Assembly (NCBI GenBank): GCA_937895935.1
Contig: CALBKX010000001.1
Span: 1 to 19,432, forward strand
Origin: an uncultured Clostridia bacterium
GTDB taxonomy: Bacteria; Bacillota; Clostridia; Christensenellales; UBA1242
Length of the DNA: 19,432 nucleotides
Reading direction: 5' to 3'
In this document: positions 1 through 7,672 of the stretch, piece by piece
Layout: each line of letters starts with the position of its first letter
Numbering within the stretch: the stretch's first letter is position 1
Position numbers and translations under genes: made by a program
The notes under the pieces: model-generated
What the model was told of the DNA's origin: nothing
The model's database searches: none
The model's input: the letters and a program-made list of their open reading frames with translations, nothing else

Positions 1-9
1 CCCGTCAAA

Positions 10-42
10 GTGCTATATTTGCCAAGAATTGGCAAATTGCAC
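10..42 (-). terminator. Hairpin downstream of tRNA-Gln, possible terminator
   Basis: A 9-bp perfect stem (ATTTGCCAA 17-25 with TTGGCAAAT 29-37, 3-nt loop) is extended by GTGC/GCAC at 10-13 and 39-42. It lies just downstream of the minus-strand tRNA-Gln, where a terminator would be expected. On that strand only a short T stretch follows, so it may instead be a processing hairpin. Confidence 0.4.
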
Positions 43-64
43 TATCAGGGCGATGTTTTTTCTT

Positions 65-139
65 TGGCTGGGGTAGTAGGATTCGAACCTACGGATGCTG
101 GAGTCAGAATCCAGTGCCTTACCGCTTGGCGACACCCCA
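65..139 (-). tRNA. tRNA-Gln (anticodon CTG)
   Basis: The minus strand folds as a standard cloverleaf. The acceptor stem is TGGGGTG/TACCCCA, the D arm contains AAGCGGTAAGGC, the anticodon stem CTGGA/TCCAG encloses loop TTCTGAC with anticodon CTG (glutamine), and the T arm is GTAGG-TTCGAAT-CCTAC. Discriminator G and an encoded CCA end the gene at 65-68. A consensus promoter precedes it at 187-215. Confidence 0.97.
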
Positions 140-186
140 AAATAAAATAATTTAATGATAAAACGGTGACTTTTATCAATGTCACA

Positions 187-215
187 ATAATACAAAACTA
201 TAAAGATTTTGTCAA
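187..215 (-). promoter_or_regulatory. Promoter of tRNA-Gln
   Basis: On the minus strand TTGACA (210-215) is separated by 17 nt from TATTAT (187-192), a near-consensus housekeeping sigma promoter about 48 nt ahead of the mature tRNA 5' end. Confidence 0.75.
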
Positions 216-230
216 TTCTAATTAAAAATT

Positions 231-425
231 TTGTTTTCAAGTGGGCGAAAATTAATTTGTTACGTAAATAAAAAGCATAACCATAGCGGTGCTAAACTTG
301 CTATGAATTATGCTAAAAGAAAAGGATTAAAAATAATTAATCTATATGATGAAAAAGATGATCCAACTTATGGTATGACTGAAGAAGAAATGGAAAAATG
401 TTTTCATTTATTTTTAAAAGATTAA
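231..425 (+). pseudogene. 3' remnant of a SLOG/DUF1273-like gene
   Basis: The open frame starts only at a TTG without a ribosome site. From about residue 8 it matches the C-terminal signature of the SLOG (Rossmann-like, LOG/YpsA/DprA-related) family as I know it: a strand ICYV, then HSGAKLAMNYAKRKGLKIINL. The second SLOG gene in this window (10397-10786) ends with the comparable FYVN...SGAYKAL..A...K.IIN. The nucleotide-binding N-terminal half is missing, and the tRNA-Gln promoter occupies the sequence directly upstream. This looks like a truncated gene rather than a functional small protein, although translation of a short C-terminal fragment cannot be excluded. The assignment rests on motif reading only. 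Confidence 0.5.
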
Positions 426-454
426 AAATATTTTTGTGATTTTTGCAATTTAAT

Positions 455-886
455 TTAACCTTTTAGATATTTTTTCAATTCATCAAAATTGTTTTCTTCC
501 ATTGTTTCAAGTTCTGCTAAGAGTTTTAAAGATGTTTCGTCTGCGTCTTTATAGTCTATTTTGTTTTTATAACAAGTAAGAGTCCCCATAACTGTGCCAA
601 CAAGCATTAGTTCTGCTAAGTGGCGAGTAGAGTTGTCTGTTAGAGTACTCATTTGCACGCTTGACCAAAGTTTTGCTTTTTCAAACCAATTGTTGTCTTT
701 TAATTCAACTTGTTGACTATGTGCAAGTTTTTCTACCTTTGCTTGAAAATTATCGTATCTTTTATACTGTGCGTTTAAAAGTTCTTTAAACTTTTTATCT
801 TCGGTCTTTTTAACTAAATCATTGATTGATTGCATTCCTGTTGATGTGTTTTGGTATAAACTAATTAAAAGTTCTTTGTTATCCAT
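455..886 (-). CDS. Ferritin-like / four-helix-bundle protein of unknown function
   Basis: A 143-residue soluble protein with no signal peptide or membrane segment. It is almost wholly predicted helical by eye: amphipathic stretches around residues 1-30, 31-60, 66-110 and 112-142, consistent with a four-helix bundle. The stretch WFEKAKLWSSVQMSTL followed by STRHLAELMLVGTVMG resembles small ferritin-like proteins of Clostridia that I recall but cannot name precisely; a full set of metal-binding Glu/His pairs is not evident, so iron binding is unproven. The ATG is well placed behind TTAAGGAGATTTTT on the minus strand. It stands alone, divergent from the protease at 1108 and convergent with the SLOG remnant on its other side. 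Confidence 0.7.
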   Translation of the reverse strand: MDNKELLISLYQNTSTGMQSINDLVKKTEDKKFKELLNAQYKRYDNFQAKVEKLAHSQQVELKDNNWFEKAKLWSSVQMSTLTDNSTRHLAELMLVGTVMGTLTCYKNKIDYKDADETSLKLLAELETMEENNFDELKKYLKG

Positions 887-992
887 AAAAATCTCCTTAA
901 AATAGTTTGTATTATTTTTTTAAAAATATTAAAATAATATAACTATAGGAAGTAAAATTTGATAAAATCAAAATTTTGTGTTGCCTATTTAA

Positions 993-1089
993 GCAACTTG
1001 TTCGCTATCGCTCACACTTCCGATAGTATGTATAAACATCAGTTTTGCTTGAATATACCTTCGGTGCATTCAGACAAAACTTCCGATAA
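993..1089. repeat. Palindromic intergenic repeat, copy 1
   Basis: The 34-nt segment 993-1026, running from GCAACTTGTTCGCTATCG to CTTCCGATAG, closely matches 6653-6687 (about 28 of 35 aligned positions). It contains CTATCG/CGATAG inverted copies. A second hairpin follows at 1042-1080 (GTTTTG/CAAAAC outer stem, GAAT/ATTC and ACC/GGT inner), and CTTCCGATAA recurs at 1080-1089. It fills the leader between the divergent promoters and the ribosome site of the protease gene. Confidence 0.6.
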
Positions 1090-1107
1090 TAGTATTAAAG
1101 GAGAAAT

Positions 1108-2505
1108 ATGAAGGATTTTTTTAAATATGTTTTGGTGGTAATAGTTTGTCTTTCGTGTATGCTTATTTTCAATTTTGCATTAGAGCCTTCTATTGTTTCA
1201 ATTCAAAAAGGTGAAAGCAATGGTATTTATGACACTTATATTCTTAAATACAGCAATGGCAAAAGTGATACCATTACAATAAAAAATGGTGAAAATGGTG
1301 AAGATTTATCTTTACAAGAGCTTTATGAAGCAACAAAAATCGCAAAAGGCTATGGAGATGAATATACAATGCTTGATTTTATTGATGAATATTTATCTTT
1401 GAGCATTGAAGAAAAAGACGAATCTAAAGCGTACTTAGGCGCTTTATCTACTGTTGCAGTTTATAGCACATTCCCAACCTATGTTGATTTAACTGCAAAA
1501 AAAGCCTATGGAGTAAGCATTGGCTCGGGTGTTATTTATCAAACAGCAGGTGATAGCGACAATTTCTATATTATTACAAACTATCACGTTTTATATAATA
1601 AAAATAGTCTTAGAAGTGATAAAATGTCTGAAAAATATACTTGCTTTTTGTTTGGCTCAAATGTGGAAGTAAATGCAACTCAAATAACAGGTGGATACTC
1701 AGTAAGTTATGGAAGTGATGCGATTGACTGTGCATATGTTGGTGGCAGTATGGAAAATGATATTGCTGTTTTAAAAGTTAAGGATTCAAGTAGGATAACA
1801 AATAGTAATGCTAAACCTGTTAAAGTTTACGATGGAGATCCAGTAATGGGGCAAAGTATTGTGGCTATTGGGAATTCTGAAGGTAAGGGAATAAGCATTA
1901 CAAAAGGCGTTGTTAGTGTTGATAGTGAATATCAAAGTATGCTTGCCTGTGACGATGAAACTCAAATAACCTTTAGAGCCATGAGAATAGATGCGGCGGT
2001 GAACAGTGGTAATTCTGGTGGTGGGGTTTTTGATACTAATGGTAAACTTGTGGGAATTGTAAATTCCAAAATTATTAAAGACGGCGTGGAGGGAATGGCT
2101 TTTGCTTTGCCTGCCACTTTGTCTACAAGAATTATTGATAACATTATTGAAAATTCAAGCGAAACAAATAAATCTGCAATAAAACCAACTTTAGGGATAA
2201 CGGCTAAAATTGCTAGCAGTAAAGCAGAATATGATTCAGAAAGTAAAGGTGTAAAAATTTTAGAGGAGGTTGTTGTTGATACTATAAGTGATAATTCTAT
2301 TTGCGAAGATTTAAAATCGGGAGATAAAATTGTTAGCGTTATTGTAAGTGGCAAAGAATATATTATTGATAGATTTTATAAATTGAAAGACTTAACTTGG
2401 ATTATGAAAAAAGGCAGTGTTGTGATTTTTAATGTTATTAGAGCAAACAATCCTGTGACAATTAGTGTTGTTATGGCAAATAATGCTTACTCCACAGTTA
2501 AATAG
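1108..2505 (+). CDS. Membrane-anchored HtrA/DegP-like trypsin-type serine protease
   Basis: A 465-residue protein with an N-terminal membrane segment (about residues 7-25), an extracytoplasmic linker, a trypsin-like S1C protease domain (about 105-345) and a C-terminal PDZ-like part (about 360-455). The catalytic triad is visible: His160 in TNYHVLY, Asp218 in ENDIAVLKV, Ser303 in NSGNSGGGVF. Members of this family degrade or refold damaged exported proteins at the cell surface. Unlike classical HtrA it has a sizeable N-terminal region (26-105) before the protease fold, and its PDZ carboxylate-binding loop is not obvious, so substrate control may differ. The ATG follows AAAGGAGAAAT. It is transcribed alone from a leader containing the palindromic repeat, with the next gene 100 nt downstream behind its own promoter. 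Confidence 0.88.
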   Translation: MKDFFKYVLVVIVCLSCMLIFNFALEPSIVSIQKGESNGIYDTYILKYSNGKSDTITIKNGENGEDLSLQELYEATKIAKGYGDEYTMLDFIDEYLSLSIEEKDESKAYLGALSTVAVYSTFPTYVDLTAKKAYGVSIGSGVIYQTAGDSDNFYIITNYHVLYNKNSLRSDKMSEKYTCFLFGSNVEVNATQITGGYSVSYGSDAIDCAYVGGSMENDIAVLKVKDSSRITNSNAKPVKVYDGDPVMGQSIVAIGNSEGKGISITKGVVSVDSEYQSMLACDDETQITFRAMRIDAAVNSGNSGGGVFDTNGKLVGIVNSKIIKDGVEGMAFALPATLSTRIIDNIIENSSETNKSAIKPTLGITAKIASSKAEYDSESKGVKILEEVVVDTISDNSICEDLKSGDKIVSVIVSGKEYIIDRFYKLKDLTWIMKKGSVVIFNVIRANNPVTISVVMANNAYSTVK

Positions 2506-2519
2506 AATTAATTTTTAAG

Positions 2520-2548
2520 TTGAAAAAATTTTTTTAATATGATAAAAT
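2520..2548 (+). promoter_or_regulatory. Promoter of the 2605 gene
   Basis: TTGAAA (2520-2525), 17-nt spacer, TAAAAT (2543-2548). The geometry and the T-rich spacer resemble the tRNA-Val promoter in this window. Confidence 0.55.
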
Positions 2549-2604
2549 GTTAAAAAACTAATTTAAAAGGGCAATTATTTTAATAATAATTGATTAAAAT
2601 ACAA

Positions 2605-3381
2605 ATGGAAAAAAATGTAATTTCTAATAAAGGCTTAATGAATATCAGTGCTTTTATGAGCAGTTGTGATGATTTAATTAATGGTAAATTTATTTTTGCA
2701 AGTAACAAAGTGGCAAACATTTTAAAAGCGATAAATGAATCACCAGAATTATATGAAATAATTTCTGAATGTTTAAAAAATTTTAACTACGAAAAAGAAT
2801 TTGGTAGAGCAAAAGTTAAATTGCCTACTAAAAAAGGTACTTTTAAAGTGCCTGAAGATAAAACTATTTTAATACCAATGGTATTTTGTATGTTGGTTGA
2901 GATACAGGAAAATAAAATTGATTTTAAACAATTTTTAGCAGACTATTTTGACGGCGATGATGAGGATGTATCTCAATTTGAAAATTTTGCACAATCAGTT
3001 ATTGTTCCATTCAAAAATGCTATTGCATATTTATTTGATATTGAAGGACAAAATAAATTCAAACCTCAAGAAGAAAAGAAAGAGCCTTTAATTGAAGCAA
3101 AAAAAGAACCAATTATTACTGATAAACAAGCTGAATTTTTTACAGATGTTTTAAATATATGCGATGAAATTCTAGATAATTTGGAATATATTAAAGTAAA
3201 GCCAGAGTTTGAAGAGGACCTTAAGTATTTAATTGGTTCTTTAAAACATTCTGTTGAATCAAAAAATTTAAGAAATACTAATGCTTTTATAATTGGTGTA
3301 ATTTACGTTCTTAAACAAATTAGAAAGTTACGTAAATTTGAAACCAATTTCAGAGATGCTTTAGAACAATTATATCTTTAA
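2605..3381 (+). CDS. Uncharacterised acidic cytoplasmic protein
   Basis: I do not recognise this family. The product is about 258 residues from the ATG at 2605 (263 if a TTG at 2590 is used), with no signal peptide or membrane segment. It appears to have two helical parts, roughly residues 1-155 and 175-258, joined by a charged linker rich in Lys, Glu and Pro (around EEKKEP...EAKKEP). An acidic patch, DGDDEDVSQFE, lies before the linker. The start is uncertain: the only AAAGGG (2566-2571) is 18 nt from the TTG and farther from the ATG, and three stop codons in frame directly precede the TTG. It has its own promoter and lies between the protease and uppP, which may be read through from it. Confidence 0.75.
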   Translation: MEKNVISNKGLMNISAFMSSCDDLINGKFIFASNKVANILKAINESPELYEIISECLKNFNYEKEFGRAKVKLPTKKGTFKVPEDKTILIPMVFCMLVEIQENKIDFKQFLADYFDGDDEDVSQFENFAQSVIVPFKNAIAYLFDIEGQNKFKPQEEKKEPLIEAKKEPIITDKQAEFFTDVLNICDEILDNLEYIKVKPEFEEDLKYLIGSLKHSVESKNLRNTNAFIIGVIYVLKQIRKLRKFETNFRDALEQLYL

Positions 3382-3433
3382 TTATCATATTTTAATTCTA
3401 ACTTGCTTAAAATATCACTATAGGAGTTTAATA

Positions 3434-4201
3434 GTGATATTTTTTATTATTATATTAGCAATTGTCCAAGGTTTAACAGAATTTTTGCCAATATCGTCTA
3501 GCGGACACTTAGTGTTATTGAATAAATTTTTTGGAATTGAAAATGATTTTTTGCTTCTTTCTGTAATTTTGCACGTTGCAACACTTTTTTCTGTTTTGAT
3601 TGTTTTGAAAAAAGAAGTACTTGAAATTATAAAACACCCATTTGGAGAACTTTCAAAAAAATTATTTGTTGCAACAGTTCCAACAGTTGTTATCGTTTTA
3701 TGTTTTAAAAGTTTTATAGATAAGGCTTTTGACGGAAGATATTTACCTATTTGTTTTATGCTCACGGCAGTTTTGATTGTAGTTAGTGAGTTTATAAGTT
3801 TTAAACAAAAGCAAATGGGTTACAAACCTTTAACCTATTCAAAAGGAATTGCAATGGGGATTGCTCAGGGCATTGCAGTACTGCCGGGAATTTCACGAAG
3901 TGGAGCAACAATTTGTGCGGGACTTATTTCTGGAAGCAAAAGAGAGGAAGTTGCACATTTTTCATTTTTAATGAGTATTCCAATAATTTTGGCGAGTTTG
4001 GTTTTAGAAATTTATGAATATATTTCATTAGGTCAAACTTTAACTCTTGCTTGGTACGAATTAATTGTTGGTTTTATAGTTGCATTTTTAACAGGAATAT
4101 TTGCAGTTTCATTTATGCTTAAGATTATAGAAAAGCATACACTTTTGTGGTTTTCTCTTTATTTAATAATCATTTCATTTGTAAGTTTTTTTGTTTTATA
4201 A
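3434..4201 (+). CDS. uppP: Undecaprenyl-diphosphatase
   Basis: A 255-residue polytopic membrane enzyme that dephosphorylates undecaprenyl pyrophosphate to recycle the lipid carrier for peptidoglycan and teichoic acid synthesis; overproduction gives bacitracin resistance. The family signatures are clear: the (E/Q)xxxE motif Q12-E16 within QGLTEFLPISSSGH, and PGISRSGAT at 151-159 containing the catalytic arginine. Hydrophobic segments fill most of the rest. The length is slightly shorter than the usual 265-280 residues. GTG at 3434 is chosen as start because TAGGAG (3421-3426) sits 7 nt upstream and the N-terminus then fits the family. It follows the 2605 gene by 52 nt without an obvious separate promoter, and a stem-loop follows it. 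Confidence 0.95.
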   Translation: MIFFIIILAIVQGLTEFLPISSSGHLVLLNKFFGIENDFLLLSVILHVATLFSVLIVLKKEVLEIIKHPFGELSKKLFVATVPTVVIVLCFKSFIDKAFDGRYLPICFMLTAVLIVVSEFISFKQKQMGYKPLTYSKGIAMGIAQGIAVLPGISRSGATICAGLISGSKREEVAHFSFLMSIPIILASLVLEIYEYISLGQTLTLAWYELIVGFIVAFLTGIFAVSFMLKIIEKHTLLWFSLYLIIISFVSFFVL

Positions 4202-4209
4202 TGCAAAAT

Positions 4210-4247
4210 AAATATTGCTAATTCGATTAATGTTTCGCAATATTTTT
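4210..4247 (+). terminator. Terminator after uppP
   Basis: AAATATTGC (4210-4218) pairs with GCAATATTT (4237-4245), ending in a T run (TATTTTT). The 18-nt loop contains a small TAAT/ATTA helix. It starts 9 nt after the uppP stop codon. Confidence 0.65.
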
Positions 4248-4514
4248 AGTTTAATTTAACAATCCACTTTTATTTATTGATTTTTTATATGAATATTTGT
4301 TGAGATATGGTGTTTCATTAAAATTTTTAATAATATTATCATTCTGTTGAGAATAGTTAAAAATATTACAAAAGATATTTTTAAAAAATTAAAATTATCT
4401 AAAAATTTCAATGTTTTATGGTTAAAACACTCTAAAAATTTAATAATTTGTTTGAATAATACAAAAAAAAGTGTAAAAGGGGTATTGCAAAGCAAAATTA
4501 GTTGGTTATAATCC

Positions 4515-4542
4515 TTGATAATTAATGTTTGTTAATTGTCAA
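4515..4542. promoter_or_regulatory. Inverted repeat upstream of groES (possible operator)
   Basis: TTGATAATTAA (4515-4525) and TTAATTGTCAA (4532-4542) are inverted copies with one mismatch around a 6-nt centre. The 470-nt gap 4202-4671 otherwise holds only the uppP terminator, an orphan AAGGAGG (4551-4557) with no ATG/GTG/TTG reading frame behind it, and the groES promoter. No CIRCE element (TTAGCACTC-N9-GAGTGCTAA) is present. Confidence 0.45.
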
Positions 4543-4574
4543 AATAATATAAGGAGGTTACAAAAATTACAAAA

Positions 4575-4602
4575 TTAGTTAAATATGTATTAGACTTATA
4601 AT
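4575..4602 (+). promoter_or_regulatory. Likely groESL promoter
   Basis: TTAGTT (4575-4580), 16-nt spacer, TATAAT (4597-4602), about 70 nt before the groES ATG. The -10 is perfect and the -35 is weak, which would suit activation or repression at the inverted repeat upstream. Confidence 0.5.
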
Positions 4603-4671
4603 TAAGAAAAATGATATATTATTTTTAAACAAATAAAAACGTTGAAATTTAAAATGTAAGGAGAATTAAAA

Positions 4672-4974
4672 ATGGATATTAAACCACTATTTGACAGAGT
4701 TGTGTTAAGCATTGAAAAAGAACAAACAACCAATGTGGGAGGTATATTTTTACCTGATATGAGCAGAGAAAAATCTCAAATTGCAACCGTAGTTGCTGTA
4801 GGCAATGGCGGAAACGTTGATGGTAAAGAAACAAAAATGGAAGTGAAAGTTGGAGATAAGGTTTTATTTTCTAAATTTGCTGGAACAGAATTTAAATATA
4901 ATAATGAAGACTTATTAATAATTAAACAGACTGATATTTTAGCAGTCATTGACAAGGAGGCAAAAAATGGCTAA
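4672..4974 (+). CDS. groES: Co-chaperonin GroES
   Basis: A 100-residue (about 10 kDa) chaperonin cap protein that closes the GroEL folding chamber in the cytoplasm. The N-terminus MDIKPLFDRVVL, the mobile loop around residues 17-30 with GGIFLPD, and the VKVGDKVLFSKFAGTEFK strand are typical. It is a few residues longer than the usual 94-97 because of a C-terminal extension EAKNG whose codons overlap the groEL start. The ATG follows TAAGGAGAATTAAAA. Its stop TAA at 4972-4974 lies inside the first codons of groEL. Confidence 0.97.
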   Translation: MDIKPLFDRVVLSIEKEQTTNVGGIFLPDMSREKSQIATVVAVGNGGNVDGKETKMEVKVGDKVLFSKFAGTEFKYNNEDLLIIKQTDILAVIDKEAKNG

Positions 4975-6595
4975 ACAATTGAAATATGGTAAAGAGGCAA
5001 GAGAAGCTCTTTTAAAAGGTGTCAATATTTTAGCAGACGCTGTTAAAATAACTCTTGGTCCAAAAGGTCGCAACGTTGTTTTGGCACAAAAATTTACTTC
5101 GCCTCTTATAACTAATGACGGCGTTACAATAGCAAAAGAAATTGAAATTGATGATGCTTTTGAAAATATGGGAGCGCAACTTATAAAAGAAGTAAGCATA
5201 AAAACAAATGATGTTGCTGGGGATGGTACAACAACCGCTAGCGTTTTGGCTCAATCTATTATTCGCGAGGGAATGAAATTATTTGACAGCGGTGCAAATC
5301 CTATTATGTTAAAAAAAGGAATTGATTTTGCCGTAAAAAAAATATGTGACAAACTTTTAGAAAACTCCACAGATGTTTCTAGCAGTAAAGAAATAGCTCA
5401 AGTTGCTAGCATATCTGCAGGTGATGAATCAATAGGTCAACTTATTTCACTTGCCATGGACAAAGTAGGGAAAGATGGAATAATAACATTGGAAGAAGGC
5501 AAAACAATGCAAACTGAATTGTCAATAGTTGAAGGTTTGCAGTTTGATAGAGGATATTTATCCGCATATATGTGTACTAACCAAGAAAAAATGATAGCAG
5601 AACTTGAAAATCCATATATTTTGATAACTGATAAAAAGATTTCCTCAATACAAGAAATATTACCGATTTTAGAACAAATAGTTAAAACTGGAGACAAATT
5701 ATTAATTATTGCTGACGATGTCGAAGGTGAGGCTCTTGCTACATTGGTTTTAAATAAAATCAGAGGAACCTTCACTTGTGTTGCTGTTAAAGCTCCAAGT
5801 TTTGGTGAAAAAAGAAAATCTATGCTTGAAGACATTGCAATTTTAACAGGCGGAACATACATAAGCGATGAAATGGGAACAAACATTTCAAATATTACTT
5901 TTGAAATGCTTGGTAGAGCTAAAACTGTTAAGGTTGACAAAGAAAACACTACCATTGTTGAAGGAATGGGAAATAAAGAAGAATTAAATGCTAGAATTTT
6001 ATCTATAAAAGAACAAATTAAAAATGAAAACAGCGATTATGAAAGAGAAAAATTAGAGGAACGCTTAGCAAAACTTTCTGGGGGGGTGGCATTAATAAAA
6101 GTTGGTGCACCTACTGAAGTTGAATTAAAAGAGAAAAAATTGAGAATTGAAGATGCTCTTTCAGCTACAAAAGCAGCAATTTGTGAAGGAATTGTTGCAG
6201 GTGGTGGATTGGCAATTTTAAAAGCAGGGAAAAGCAAGGAGGTTTTATCTGAAATAGAAAATTTAACTGGCGATGTTAAAAAGGGGGCATTGGTTGTAAT
6301 TAAAGCAATAGAAGAACCTTTAAGACAAATTGCTAAAAATTGTGGCGAAGATAGCGATGTTGTGTTAAATAATGTTATTGCAAATTTAAAAGAAACAAAT
6401 TATGGCTACGATGCTTTAAATAATACATATGTTAATATGATAGATGCAGGAATTATTGACCCAACAAAAGTAACACGCTCGGCACTTTTTAATGCAGGAA
6501 GTGTTGCAGGCACATTACTTACAACTGAATGTTTAGTTGCAGACTTGCCAGAAGAAAATGTAACTAAACAAGAGCCACAAATGCCTATGTATTAA
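4967..6595 (+). CDS. groEL: Chaperonin GroEL (60 kDa)
   Basis: A 542-residue ATP-dependent chaperonin that folds cytosolic proteins in a double seven-membered ring with GroES. Visible signatures are GPKGRNV near residue 31, the ATP-binding GDGTTT at 85-90, and RIEDALSATKAA with the catalytic aspartate, followed by GIVAGGG. The ATG at 4967 is chosen because AAGGAGG ends 5 nt before it and MAKQLKYGKEAREALLKG is the family N-terminus. It overlaps the groES stop by 8 nt, implying translational coupling. Unlike most bacterial GroELs it lacks the Gly-Gly-Met tail and ends in EPQMPMY. Confidence 0.97.
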   Translation: MAKQLKYGKEAREALLKGVNILADAVKITLGPKGRNVVLAQKFTSPLITNDGVTIAKEIEIDDAFENMGAQLIKEVSIKTNDVAGDGTTTASVLAQSIIREGMKLFDSGANPIMLKKGIDFAVKKICDKLLENSTDVSSSKEIAQVASISAGDESIGQLISLAMDKVGKDGIITLEEGKTMQTELSIVEGLQFDRGYLSAYMCTNQEKMIAELENPYILITDKKISSIQEILPILEQIVKTGDKLLIIADDVEGEALATLVLNKIRGTFTCVAVKAPSFGEKRKSMLEDIAILTGGTYISDEMGTNISNITFEMLGRAKTVKVDKENTTIVEGMGNKEELNARILSIKEQIKNENSDYEREKLEERLAKLSGGVALIKVGAPTEVELKEKKLRIEDALSATKAAICEGIVAGGGLAILKAGKSKEVLSEIENLTGDVKKGALVVIKAIEEPLRQIAKNCGEDSDVVLNNVIANLKETNYGYDALNNTYVNMIDAGIIDPTKVTRSALFNAGSVAGTLLTTECLVADLPEENVTKQEPQMPMY

Positions 6596-6607
6596 AATCG
6601 AATAAAA

Positions 6608-6687
6608 CTATCGAAAGTAATTTTGCTAACACAAAAATTTATGTTGGCAATTGCAACTCGTTTACAATCTCTCTACGCTTCCGATAG
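6608..6687. repeat. Palindromic intergenic repeat, copy 2
   Basis: CTATCGAAAG (6608-6617) and CTTCCGATAG (6678-6687) are inverted with one mismatch and bound an 80-nt unit. The right 35 nt (6653-6687) matches 993-1026. It lies 12 nt after groEL. Confidence 0.6.
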
Positions 6688-6758
6688 AAAAAATCGCTTG
6701 TTGCGGACTATCCAATTTTAGGTTGTTGCCCGTTTAAACAGAAATACGATTAAAATTT

Positions 6759-6790
6759 AAAACCTGTCTTTTTTAGGAAAGGCAGGTTTT
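6759..6790 (+). terminator. Terminator of the groESL transcript
   Basis: AAAACCTGTCTTT pairs with AAAGGCAGGTTTT (one G-T wobble) around a 6-nt loop, a 13-bp stem. The trailing T tract is the stem's own TTTT. It lies about 165 nt after the groEL stop, beyond the palindromic repeat. Confidence 0.7.
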
Positions 6791-6937
6791 ATAGAACAAA
6801 AATTTTAAAAAAAATATTATAAATACATTAATTTGGCATATTACAAGACAAATAATAGAACATATGTTTTGAAGATGTATGCAAAAATGTATTTTTTTAC
6901 AAAATTTCTACATTTTGTAAAAAATTGTCGAAAAGTG

Positions 6938-6967
6938 TTGACTAATGTCGAATATAATCAATAGAAT
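6938..6967 (+). promoter_or_regulatory. Promoter of the 7109 gene
   Basis: TTGACT (6938-6943), 18-nt spacer, TAGAAT (6962-6967). Two TGTCGAA copies overlap and precede the -35/spacer (from 6927 and from 6947), possibly a regulator site. Confidence 0.45.
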
Positions 6968-6978
6968 GATATTAAAGT

Positions 6979-7023
6979 CTTTAAACTTAAGGCTTTAAGT
7001 GTGCTTTGTTCGAATGTTTAAAG
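6979..7023 (+). promoter_or_regulatory. Structured 5' leader of the 7109 gene
   Basis: CTTTAAAC (6979-6986) pairs perfectly with GTTTAAAG (7016-7023). Inside, ACTTAA (6985-6990) pairs with TTAAGT (6995-7000), sharing two bases with the outer stem, so the helices partly compete. The leader from the promoter to the ATG is about 135 nt, long for a single small gene. The whole gap 6596-7108 holds this, the promoter, the terminator and the repeat. Confidence 0.4.
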
Positions 7024-7108
7024 TCAGCATTTGGCAAATAGCAAGCAAATAACCGGTTAATGCAACTAAAATGTCACGATAATAATCACAAAACATAGGG
7101 GAGGAAAA

Positions 7109-7672
7109 ATGACATCAAATAAAAAAATATGGAGCAAAACACTGCTGTCGTCTTATAATTATTTAGGGCGTCTATGTGAATCTATAGACAAAATAATAGA
7201 AAAAACGGCTGTTAATTCTTATTATTGTTTTAGTTTTCAAAATAGCGAGAATTCCATTGAAAACATATCAAAAAAAATTATTAATTTTTCTAATAGGAAA
7301 ATTGATTACATTAATTTAAAGGTGATTATAGAGAAAGCATTAAAATCTATTCCAAAAATCAGTGCTAAGTTACTCATTCTAAAATTTATTCAAAAACTTT
7401 CAATTGAGCGGGCTTGCGAACTTTTAAACATTACTCTTCGTTCTTCTTATAGGCGATTAAATAATGCTTTAGATGAATTTTGCGCATCACTTACAACTTT
7501 TGGGTTTACTATAGAAAAACTTGAAGTTAACTATTCAACTGACCCTTTTATTAGTTCAATTTTTAAATTAATTAAAAATAATAATTACTTAATTGAAGAA
7601 AAAGCAGAAGTTATTACTAAAGATTGTGTTTTTAATAGATATTTAAATGAACTTATGGCAAATGTTATTTAA
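7109..7672 (+). CDS. HTH protein resembling sigma factor region 4
   Basis: A 187-residue soluble basic protein. Residues about 80-128 (from IPKISAKLLILKF through LSIERACELLNIT to SYRRLNNALDEFC) read like a sigma-70 region-4 / LuxR-type helix-turn-helix: a first helix in place of the usual 'LPEREREVLLLRY', a turn helix 'S.E.ACELLNIT', and a recognition helix with paired Arg. The N-terminal part (1-75) does not show region 2 of a sigma factor, so it is more likely a DNA-binding regulator or degenerate sigma-like protein than a working sigma factor. The ATG follows AGGGGAGGAAAA. The gene has its own promoter and long structured leader, and its stop codon overlaps that of the convergent gene at 7669 by 3 nt. 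Confidence 0.7.
   Translation: MTSNKKIWSKTLLSSYNYLGRLCESIDKIIEKTAVNSYYCFSFQNSENSIENISKKIINFSNRKIDYINLKVIIEKALKSIPKISAKLLILKFIQKLSIERACELLNITLRSSYRRLNNALDEFCASLTTFGFTIEKLEVNYSTDPFISSIFKLIKNNNYLIEEKAEVITKDCVFNRYLNELMANVI

Noticed and set aside
13..240. 75-codon minus-strand frame
   Set aside because: It runs through tRNA-Gln and its promoter; the protein is a translation of the tRNA.
1962..2354. 130-codon antisense frame inside the protease gene
   Set aside because: Shadow of a strongly supported gene; no start signal.
4274..4495. 73-codon minus-strand hydrophobic frame upstream of groES
   Set aside because: TTG start, no ribosome site, composition explained by AT-rich intergenic DNA.
4551..4600. 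Short leader peptide after AAGGAGG before groES
   Set aside because: Only an ATT codon could start the 12-codon frame; ATG 4584 stops after two codons.
5437..5955. 172-codon antisense frame in groEL
   Set aside because: Shadow frame within a conserved chaperonin gene.
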